From Ciona intestinalis (Eukaryota > Chordata > Ascidiacea > Phlebobranchia > Cionidae): a stretch of 64,000 nucleotides of DNA. The stretch lies in NCBI RefSeq assembly GCF_000224145.3, contig NC_020170.2:1692300-1756299 (forward strand), read 5' to 3'. Positions within the stretch are counted from its first letter, which is position 1. Each line of letters opens with the position of its first letter. This document shows, piece after piece, positions 29,201-41,200 of the stretch. The notes under the pieces were generated by a model that saw only the letters and a list, made by a program, of their open reading frames with translations, did no database searches and was not told the origin of the DNA. The translations under genes and the position numbers were made by a program.

Positions 29201-32200
29201 TCAGAGGCTGCCACAAAGTGAAAAAGTAATCCATAAAATAAACTGTCATTGCCATAGGTTTGGCAAAACTTTAAGAACAACTGTTATAAACAAAGACAAA
29301 AACAAAGTATCACCTGTTGTTGTAGAACAACAACATAATCTTTCAAGCCTTGTAGTCCATTCTTTTGTAATGCTTCATGGACTTCAGCTGTCCAGTACAT
29401 TTGTGACACATAAAGGACAACCTGTTAGGAATCACAATACCAAAATATGATTATTACATAACATAACCCAATTTTCATTTATGTTTTCAAAAATGATTGC
29501 AAAGATCATATTATCTAAAGAACGAAGAGAAGGTAATTAATATAGGAACGACAGGCTTTGAAATCACCGTATGTTTAGTAATAAATAATTCAAACCTGGC
29601 CTGGCCATTCTGTCACCCATACATGTCGTTCGACTTCTTGATACGCTTGATTGGCTCGTATTATGACATCACGGACTGACTTTAACATCATGTCTTCAAC
29701 CTTTAAAAGAAAAATTAAAAATTATTCTAAAAATAACTAAATCCTAAAATGTAAGCACTCAAGCTAACAATATTTTAAAAAACAGGTTTATTAGATTGTA
29801 TTGCAATACACAATGGTAGTAAAGTAATCAAACAGTAATATTAAAGTAAAATTTTATAACGAAAGATGTAATTGAATAATATTAGTATTGAAAAATCTAT
29901 GATTACTTACTTACTGAGCTACTAGAATAACATTAGTTGGCATAGCAAAAAATGTGTAAGTCAGAATTTATCAAGAGCTGTATGTTATAGTATGAGATAT
30001 AATTTGGAAAATATTTATTTGGTAATTTACAACATTTTTTTATAAAAAAATATTTATTTAGTATTTTACAACACCTGCAGAAGCCACTTTTCGACTGATC
30101 CTCTTGCAGCAGATGTTGATATGAGGTCAACAAATTCTACTTTCTCTCCTTCACTACTAAACATAGCTTGTATATCAAGATTATCCAGGAAACGAAGTTT
30201 CGCGATTCCTTCAAAACATTTCTTCAGATGAGGTTGGACTCGAGTCGGATCTTTTGTCTCCGATAAAATCTCCAACATTTCATCGTTGGAGAGAAAGAAA
30301 AACCTGAAATTTAACTTAGTTTTAAGCTTAATGTTGTAAACAAAGTTTGGGCTAGATTATTTATAAGATCTATAGCACTCCATTCTACTTTGCACCTAAA
30401 AATTACCCCTAATTGTGCAACAGGTTATAATAAATACCAATGACAATTTCAATGTTGTCATTTTGGCATCAATTAGTTTGGTTTTAATTCAAATTTCAGG
30501 ATATATTTAAAATATAAAAAGATATAAATCATGTGGAGTATAAATAAAACCTACAAAAAGTTAGTTTTTCAGTTTAAAACTGCGGGATAAGTGAATATAA
30601 TTTGAATAAATTAAAAATGGATTTGTTTTTAATAAATGATACTATAATCACCTTGAGAAAAATAGTCGCTTCTTTTCCAGATAAGCATTAAGTCCTTTCA
30701 TGATTTTATCCAACAAGCCATTGCTGTCAATCAACTTCTGAAGTAAACCTTTCATGGCTGTTGCAGCCATTACCTGTTATATGAATACTATCATCATCGC
30801 TTATTTATTCTTATTTGACAAAACAAGTGTTATAAAAAAGTATTTTATTACATAATGGTAGCACCATACACCTCATGCCTGCAAATTACCGGGTAACTAA
30901 TTAATAAGCAAATATAGTATGCTTTAAACCAGAGAATATGAAGGCATTATCAGAGAATAAACACACAACAAATTAGAAATGCTATTTTTAAGCAAAAAAA
31001 AAAGGTTATTTCTGTAAAAAAAATACTAAATGAAGAATAAAAAAATTAACAGCAATGAAAACTGTTATTTTATAATAAATAAATTTATTCAAGTAAATGA
31101 CATAAGTTTTCTTTTGCTACAATAAAATAGAAATACTTACATGGGGGTCTTTCATGACAAATCTCATGATTTCTTTCCAGTTTTTATCAACAGTTTGAAA
31201 GAGCCTTCCTTCTTCAGGCATTTGGTTCATAATATCTTCTGAACTGAATATAGGTTCCAAATACAACCACTGAGCTTGGACCTTAAGCCATTCATCCAAA
31301 GTATCTTGAATGTTGAGTAATCTTTCTTCCCACATCTAGGTAAGTTAAGAAAGTTTTAATAAAATGGTCTATTTATTCTGGCACATTTTTATTCATACCA
31401 AAATAAAAAAGTGTAACTAGGTATTTTAAATATGATCTGAACAGATGTTATGCAATGTTAAACCAAATTTTATGAAACTTGGTTTAAAATGTATAAAAAA
31501 ATGTTAATAAAACTGTCCTATTCTATTTGGTTGAGGTGCTATGGCAGAACTTGCCAAATCCAGGGTTCACCCACTACCCATAATTCACTACTAAACAATA
31601 ATTTTACCTTGGTTTCATTTTCAAATGGTTTAATAAAAGGAGATCCTCTCATAGTTTGTGTTTTTACAATTTGATCATCGAGTACAGTTTGTACTTCGTC
31701 CAAAGATGAGAGAATAGAAACACCAGAGTCCCGATATTCCAACGTGTTAAACAATATCTCATCCCAATCACTTTGCATGCGAGCTAAGGCTTTCTCAAGA
31801 GAAAATTCCTGAATTGTATAAAAATTAGTAAAATTTGGTATAAAATATGAAAATATAAATATTGTTTTAATAGGATTGCACGCGCAACAACTTTGTTGTT
31901 TATTCTTTTCCTTTATTTTTTTATATGCTAAACATATTTGGCGACCCATTACTGACCAATAAATTTGTTTAATGAATGATAAATTCCTTGCCCAAGGGCA
32001 CATTTGCCCACAATGATAGCAGCAAGAACTTCTTGAAGCCTTGACAATGTTAACATTGATGGTGTATGTCCTGGGGAAAGACACTTAATGGCAATTTCCC
32101 TAACCCGGTCGAAAAAACAAAAAGATGTGCCAATCAAATTTACTGATGAGGTAACCCATAAGCGGGCACGAGTATCGGTGTTATAATACCTATTGTTGCC

Positions 32201-35200
32201 CGCCCAGCAGTGATAAATTTGAAACATATTTAATATCTAATAAAATTAAAATCACCTTGCTGGCTGCTCCACTAATGGTATCAAACTCATTCATGAACGA
32301 ATCCAGATTTTTCTTTAAAGTTTTTCTGAGTGTGGTACCCGCATCCGGAGTAAGATCTTCTCCATAAATCTCGGACATCTGGATCCAATGTCTCTTCCTG
32401 ATGCCAGGGTTACACATGGTTGAGATGAGGGGAATGTATTCCTAAATTAAAGTTCAAACAGTTCAAAATAATGTTTACTAGAGTTGTCTAAACTCTAAAC
32501 TGTATCACTTTTATCATTTACTTTAAAAACTATACATTGAGATTTAATTATTTTTTGCATTATTTAGGAAAAATATTTATTTAGGTTTTTACAGCAATAG
32601 GTAGACAGTTATGTTGTCTTATCCATGAACTATTGAAATATAAGGAATACAACCCAAAAATAAATGCATATAAGTGAAGTAATATATAATATACAAATAT
32701 TCCTCACTGAAAACACCACAGCAAAAACATTCTGAACAAGAATATTACATAAATTATCATGTAAAAAAATGATTTTATTACAAAACACTTTAAACTGTGA
32801 CCAACCTTTAACACTTTACCATACGAATCTGTACAACAAAAAAATTAATCAAAAATTGCCAATATTTTAAAGGAATTTCATTATATATATTTGCTGANNN
32901 NNNNNNNNNNNNNNNNNNNNNNNNNNNNNNNNNNNNNNNNNNNNNNNTTTTAGATATGATCTGAACAGATGTTACGCAATGTTAAACCAAATTTTATGAA
33001 ACTTCCAGGGTTCACCCACTACTACTAAACAATAATTTTACCTTGGTTTCATTTTCAAATGGTTTAATAAAAGGAGATCCTCTCATAGTTTGTGTTTTTA
33101 CAATTTGATCATCGAGTACAGTTTGTACTTCGTCCAAAGATGAGAGAATAGAAACACCAGAGTCCCGATATTCCAACGTGTTAAACAATATCTCATCCCA
33201 ATCACTTTGCATGCGAGCTAAGGCTTTCTCAAGAGAAAATTCCTGAATTGTATAAAAATTAGAAAAATTTGGTAGAAAATATGAAATTATATAGTAGGGT
33301 GGGGGAAGATGGGACACCTTTAACACATAATATCCAAATTTCCTGATCGTATTTTAAACAATTAACAACGGTCTATAAGAGTCGTAGGGATATAGTTTTA
33401 TAAATCTTCGAATGTTTTTTGTTTACTATTAAATGGGATGAGAAAATAGAGTAAAAAGCTGTCCCATCTTCCCCCACCCTACTCAAACTATTGTTTTAAC
33501 AGGATTGCACGCGCAACAACTTTGTTGGTTATTCTTTTCCTTTATTTTTTTATATGCTAAACATATTTGGCGACCCATTACTGACCAATAAATTTGTTTA
33601 ATGAATGATAAGTTCCTTGCCCAAGGACACATTTGCCCACAATGGCAGCAAGAACTACTTAAAGCAAGAACTACCTAAATGGCAGCAACTACAATAGCAG
33701 CAAGAACTACTTAAAGGCTTGACGATGTTACTAGTGTTGGTGTTTGTTTCTGTGAGAAAAACACCTAACAGCAATTGCCCTAAGCCGGTCAAAAAAATAA
33801 AAAAACATACCAATCAAATTTACTGATGAGGTAACCCATAAGCGGGCACGAGTATCGGTGTTATAATACCTATTGTTGCCCGCCCGGCAGTGATAAATTT
33901 TTCTAATAAAATTAAACTAACCTTGCTGGCTGCTCCACTAATGGTATCAAACTCATTCATGAACGAATCCAGATTTTTCTTTAAAGTTTTCCTGAGTGTG
34001 GTACCCGCATCCGGAGTAAGATCTTCTCCATAAATCTCGGACATCTGGATCCAATGTCTCTTCCTGATGCCAGGGTTACACATGGTTGAGATGAGGGGAA
34101 TGTATTCCTAAATTAAAGTTCAAACAGTTCAAAATAATGTTTACTAGAGTTGTCTAAACTCTAAACTGTATCACTTTTTTCATTTAGTTTAAAAACTATA
34201 CATGAAGATTTAATTATCTTTTGCATTATTTGGGGAAAATATTTAGGTGTTTGTAGCAAATAAGTAGACAGTTATGTTGTCTTATCTATGAACTATTGAA
34301 ATATAAAGAATAAAACCCAAAAATGGATCAGGGGAAATAATATATAATATACAAATATTCCCCACTGAAAACACCACAGCAAAAACATTCTGAACAAGAA
34401 AACTACATAAACAATCATGTAAAAAAGATGATTGTATTACAAAACACTTTAAACTGTGACCAATCCTAACACTTTACCATACAAATCTGTACAACAAAAA
34501 AATTAATCAAAAATTGCCAATATTTTACACCAATTTTACTATATATATTTGCTGACGCTAGCAGACATATTTTAAGACTAAATAAAAAAAATAATACTTA
34601 AATAAAACAAAACTTTACCTTGAATTCTTTGACATCATCCATTATAGCGGAACACAGAGTCACCATCATATCTTTTTTCTCCTCTTCCACTTCCTCATCT
34701 CCCAACTTCTTCCTCCGAGGAGCATTCTTCTTCTTCTCCTCCTGAGCTTTCTTTGATTTTGTCACAAATGATTTGTTGGCTGAAAATAGCGTTATATTTT
34801 TATTTTTTGTTTGTTGGCTAAAAAAATGTTATTTATTTTTTTTTGTTTGGTGGCTGAAAAAAATGTTATTTATTTTTTGTTTGGTGGCTAAAATAAGTGT
34901 TATTTATTCTTTGTTTAATGACTAAAAAGGGTTATTTGAAGTTTTATTTTGTGTTTGTATTAGTAAAAGTAACACTTTAAGTGGAATTAGCTAAAGGCTT
35001 AATATATTTTTCTTTTTAGCATATTTTTATGTGGATAAAATAACCAAAAAAAAACAACAATAACAACTGTTTACTGAAATAAAACTAATAAAAGCAAAAT
35101 AACACAGAAAATTTCACAGAAAAAATAAACACACAGACAAAGAGACATTCGACCAATATTTCTTACATTTATAAATTTCCCTCCAAAACTCATCAACCTC

Positions 35201-38200
35201 AGCTTCAATTGCTTCACTTTCAAGTTTCAAGAATTCACCATCCATCCATCTTTTCTCTGCTCGCTGCCATTTAAGGATTGTTGCGAACAGTTTTTGGTGA
35301 GGCTCAAGTGCAGTGTGCATGCTTTCCACAATTGGGTATTTGGTTTGATCCCATTTAAACAATTCTTCTTCCTGCAAGGGGACTTTTGTTAAAGCAAAAA
35401 TATGCTGAAATTTTGCTGCTTTGATTAGAACTATTTCAGGCGAAGGAAAAATTTAAAAAATATATATATTATAACTAGTTCTTTTTTATAACTAGTAGTA
35501 AGTTTTACCTGTGTATAAAAAAAACTTACAGTTTTAATAATAATTTTCACCTAAGTCCAATGTCTATTTTGTTGTAAAAAATAATAATAGTTTATTCACA
35601 AAATAATAACCAGATTCTAGATTCTATTGCGTAAATATTTTTATCAGGTAATAAACAAACCTTTAGCAAAACTCAGCATAATTCAATTTAGTTACCTTGT
35701 TTATAAATTCAATTTGTTCTGCTGCTTCAGTGAGTCGTTTATGCACAGCGCGCGTGTCGTTTACGTATTGCTGCATCATATCCAGTTCACCACATTCAGC
35801 AAAATCTGCCACCCTTCGTGAGAGTTTCTCCAACTCCAAAGTAAGTTTCTCGCGCTTCTGAAGCAATTCTTGTTCACCAGCTTTCTTGGATGCTTCAACA
35901 AGCTAGAACATAATGTAGGTAAGTTTTAACTATAAAAAAGCTACAAACTAGGTATTAGACAGGTAGGTATGTCCTCTAACCCATGTAATATAACCAAGTA
36001 TCAAAGAGTTATATTATGCCTAATAAATCCAAAGCTAATTTCGGCAATAAATATAATACACAAGGTTAGGTATCAAGCAGAATCCACCAGTAAACAAAAG
36101 CATGATTTTTATTTTAATTTGCCAGACAAGTTAAACCTAGAAAGCAATCATTATTTTTGTTTTGTTAAAAAGGTTTACTCATACAATAAGTCTTAGAAAT
36201 ACAGCTAGGAATATGTAAAACATTTTTACATATTTAAATATAAATTAATAATAATAACTATGTTTGTATCTTCAACTACATACTGAAGATTTAAAAATAT
36301 ATTTTAAATAAAAACACAGGATACAGCGACCAAACTACAGTTGTTAAAACAAGCTTACAGTTAAAAACATATTTACATTTAATTTGAAGAAAATATGCGT
36401 GGTCGCGACACCTAATTAAATATCGTATAATTAGAAAAATATTTCTTACGTCATCATTGGCATCAAAGATCGGTTGAATGGTCTTCGGCCAAGTAAGAAC
36501 TGTGCTGTTTAATTCAATATCATCACCACTGAACATATGGACATCCAATAAGAAGTTTAATCTTTTGTGACTCTCAGTGATTCTCTCTTTTAACTCAGTA
36601 ACACCTAGTAAAAAAGTCAAAATTAATTTGTGAAACTAAAAAAAATGGTTGCAGAAAAATGTAATCAAAGGGTACTTGGTTCAAGACTTAGTTCCGCTAC
36701 TATAGTTGAATGTTTGACCTCTTGTATGGCTGACAATTTGGATAATAATTTGTGACCACTGGATTGGAACCTCAGCCTCATACTCACAACGGTGACAACA
36801 TTAAGTGTGGAACCCTTTAGTTACTTCAAAAGTTCTCTAACCCCTGAGCTATAGTGTTGGGAAAAGACAACTATAATTGGACCAACCCATTTATATACCC
36901 ATAAAGGGGTAAATATAACATTTACCATAAAAGAATGTTATTTACCCATTAAGGGGTAAATACGCCCGATGTGTTGTTTTAAATACTAAACTGAAAACAT
37001 GTTCTGGCAATGAAGGAAAACTAACCAGTAGTTCGAGCTTCTTTGACAAAATTAATCATATCCATCATTTCTTCACTGTCTTCGGGAGTTTTGAGACATC
37101 TTTGCTTAATCGTCTCAAATCGTGAGCAAATGCTGGGAGTTAAAAGGCATCATCATAAAATATAACATTTAAATCTAATCTAAAATTTGCATTTTCCATG
37201 TTTTTAATAATTTTTATATATTCTTGCGCATTATTCTTAATCTTCACTACCTAATTGAAGCCAAAAATTGTGTTATAGCATACGATAGCCCATAAAATTT
37301 AAAAACCAGGATAAAAAAAAAAACAATTTTGGATAACAAAAATTTACTCTTTATTATCTTCTCTGTGATCTTTAGTGAGTCTTTCTAGCAAAGTGTCAAT
37401 GTGCTTACGCGCAAATTCCACCAAACCTCGCTTGATGTCTTCACAGTTTAATTGAATCTGATAAAAAAAATTTAAATGTTATATAAAATAACATACACTT
37501 GTATATCGATAACAATATAAAATATTTTTTAAAGGCAGTAGTTTTGACGTTAAAAAAAACGTTTTTAAATCTAGCGGTAATAATATGCAAATAATTTAGC
37601 AAAATTTACAATGTGGTCTATGTAATAGTGCTGATATTACAGTGAGCATTAATTATTGAGACACATATTTAACATATGTGAGCATGTGTGTCTTTGGGCA
37701 AGACAAAGTTGGTCCCTAATAGGTTGCTCAAATTGTAGTCTTGAACCAAGTACCTTTTGATTACATTTTCAAATAAATAAAGCATATTTTGTGTTAAACT
37801 TTGTATACTTACCATATCAAAGTGAATAATGCTATCAAGTGAAATGATTTCTTTGGCCACTGCAGAGAACTTTTCAATATATTCACAATAATCTTGGAAG
37901 GAATGTTCTTCTGCCATAAAGCTTTCAATCTTAGAAGCAGCCTCTCCATTTACAAGATAGCTGTATTTTTCAACTAAGAAAAACAAAGTAAAGCCATGAA
38001 TATATGAATATATATGTAATAATAATTATAACTTTATTTGTTTCTTTGATTACAGTAGCAAAAATTTAGAAATATTTTAAACAAAAAGACAGGATAAAGC
38101 GACAAAACAGTTGTTAAAACACGCTTACAAGTAAAACATTTACATTTAGTTGAAAGAAAATATGCCGTCACCAATTTATGTTTAATTATTTTTAAGTTTA

Positions 38201-41200
38201 ACTTCTAATAGAAACAAAAGTGTGCGTAAAGACACAACCCGTACAGAATGTAACTTACTTATTATCGTGTGGTAAGGCAACAAAAAACATTAGTGGCCTA
38301 TTTTATATACCTTTTGTCTTCTTATAAGTTACTAAAAATTTTAAACTACCTGACTTACGAATGTAACACAAGAAAATATAAAATTCAGTTAAAATTATTA
38401 ATACTAACCGAAAAAATCCATGTGGTCCTGTGGGCCTTCGAAATTTGTTTTTACTGCATGTTTGAGAGAAGCCAGCGCTTGATTCGCAATATAGTCGGCA
38501 ACTTGTGTGTCAATGTAAACTGCCGATGCAGCCCCTGTAAGCCATGATTGCACGGTTGGTACGCTGTGCATACTGCTACAGATGGTGTTGGCAACAAGCA
38601 TGACACATTCTTCCAAATCCTATAAATGAATAGAATTTGTAAATAGGTGTGGTCCCACAGTGAGATAGTTTAAGCCAATAACCACCAAAACAATAAGTTT
38701 TGAATTGATTTAATGAGATTGTTTGATAGAAGTAAAAAGCATAAAGCTAGCGCTCTTATTTTTAACTAAAAGCAAAGAAATATCTGATAAAAAACTGTTC
38801 TTTGAAAACAATTTATATGTTGTTAATTTAAATTAATGGAAGTAAGATTTTAATAAGAGAGCAAAATTTTAATAAGAGAGTAATGGAAGTAAGATTTTAA
38901 TAAGAGAGCAAAACGTTTAGATACAATTTCGATTTAATTATACAGCAATCATTTTTAAAATTTTAAATACGGTTGTTCGATATTAAAAAAAAAACAATTT
39001 CAATGCCCTTTTTTAAAAAGAAAATAACGTTAAAAAAAAAACCTGAAAACTTGGATAAAATTCCATATTCCCTTCATCAAATGTGAGCTCGAGGTGAAAT
39101 ATTGGAAGTTGAAGTTTATCATCGAGGTCAAACAAATTAACCAGGTGTTGTAGGGAGCGGGTGACAAGATCTTTTAACTAAAGAAATATAATTTTTGGAT
39201 ATTTTGTTTTTATGATTAATGGAAAATTATGATGATTTTTTTGTAATTTTCGCGCTGAATGGAAAATTGTGTTTGTTTTATAACTTTTGTAATCTACAGG
39301 CTTGATAAAAAATTGTAAAGTTTTTTGGTAATTTTATGATTCTTAGGCTTCATAGAAGTTTTTAGGTTAGGCAATACTGTGATCTTCAGACTTGTTGATA
39401 AAATTATGTTGGATATATATTTTAAGTAATGTTTCGGCTTCAAGCATTTTGGTATCTCTTGTGGTGTAACATCTTTAGAAAAATATCAAATTTCAAAAAA
39501 CATGTAAAACTATCCACATTAAAAGTTGTGATATGATTCGCTACAGTCTGTAGAAGATGTAAAATGATATTTAATAGAAAACAAGTAAACAATCTGTAAC
39601 GTAACTTTTGTATAAGAATTTTTTAACATGATTTTGAATCTATTTGATCACGATAAAGAAAATCATATTAAATAATAAAATTCAAAGATAGAAATTAATA
39701 GTCAACAAACCAGCTTAAATAAACTTCACTCAATAAACAAATTACAATATAATTAGAAGAGAAATAATTATTAAATTCATTTGTCTCTTTGGTCATGGCA
39801 GCGAAGACTTAAAAACGTTTTATACGAAAATACAGGATATAGCGACAAAACTACAGTTGTTCAAACACGCTTATAGTTAAAAACATATTTACATTTATTT
39901 GGAAGAAAATAAGCATTGTCGCTACACCTAGCAGATAATCGTGCTGTTTATGTTTAACTATTATCAAATTAAACTTCCAATAGAAACAAAAGTGTGCGTA
40001 AAGAAAGAATACTGTACAAAAAGGCACCACAGCACAACAGGAAGCCAAATTGAAATATTTCCATTAAAACTTATTTATTTGTAAAGTGGATATACCAATA
40101 CAATTCAATACCACTCACCTGGTTGGATATAAGAGTTGTCACACATGAGTAGAAAGAATCAAATTTATCTCGTCGAATCCCTTTAAATTTCTGTTCATCT
40201 CCAAATACATTGATAATACGTGGATACCAACGTTGCATTAATTTGTCTTCAGTTTTTTCGCATTCAAGCAAAACATTGTTTCTCAGGTATTCAATATCTA
40301 TCGGACCTTGTGACCTGGTATTTCAAGAATTGATTAAGAAAATAGGTTTTGATGAACTGCATAAAGAATGTATATATAGTTCATAATAAGACATGACCAT
40401 ATTTTTTATAAAATTATTTTTACAAAATTATTATATTTTTTTTTAAAAAAATTAATATATACATACAAAACTGAACCAGACTATCTTTAACGTATAGTTC
40501 AAAAATCCAATTATTCAGTAATTCTGAAAACCTATTATTGTCTGCGTATGAAAAGTAGGCAATAATAATAACTTTATTTGTCTCTTCGATTACAGTGACT
40601 AAAATTTAAAAATGTTTTAAACGAAAAGAAAAGATATAGGAACAAAACAACATTCATTAAAACACACTTACAGTTAAAATCACAAATACATTCAGAAAGA
40701 AAATAAGCTTGGTCGCTACACCTACCAGTCAAACAAGGTATTTATGTTTAATTTTTATCAAATTAAACTTTTAATAGAAACAAAAGTGTGCATAAAGACA
40801 CAGGCTTTGAATTAAACACATACCTTAAACTACTAAGATCAACCATAAGAAGGGGTTCCAAATCTGCTTGACACATCTGAAGCACCACTTGCATAGAATG
40901 GTGTGTCACCCATAAGTTTGCAAGGATATTACTTTGTGCTTTTAAGAATGATTCGTGCCATGGGCTTGAATAATCCAATCCACTGTGAGAATTAGACATT
41001 TTGAAGATAACATTGCTGTTATATAATTTACATTTATCAGATTGTAAGTAGATTGAAATGTAAAGGTAATGAGATAGTAAAAAACCATCAGGGCAGCACA
41101 ATTGTATAAAAATATTAAACCAAAGCTTAGGAATGTAAATTTCAGAAATATAAAAACAAACTCATAAAAAAGTTTAAAATAGTTTACAGATAAAATAAGT

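Noticed and set aside
31539..32084. A 181-codon minus-strand open frame spanning dynein exon 17 and the adjacent intron
   Set aside because: Only the part from [11 protein letters not shown] to ENETK is the exon. The upstream portion is intron that happens to be open, and an acceptor separates them.
31427..34556. Mutually exclusive alternative exons in the dynein linker
   Set aside because: The two pairs encode identical residues, so choosing between them would change nothing, and the gap between them points to allelic contigs.
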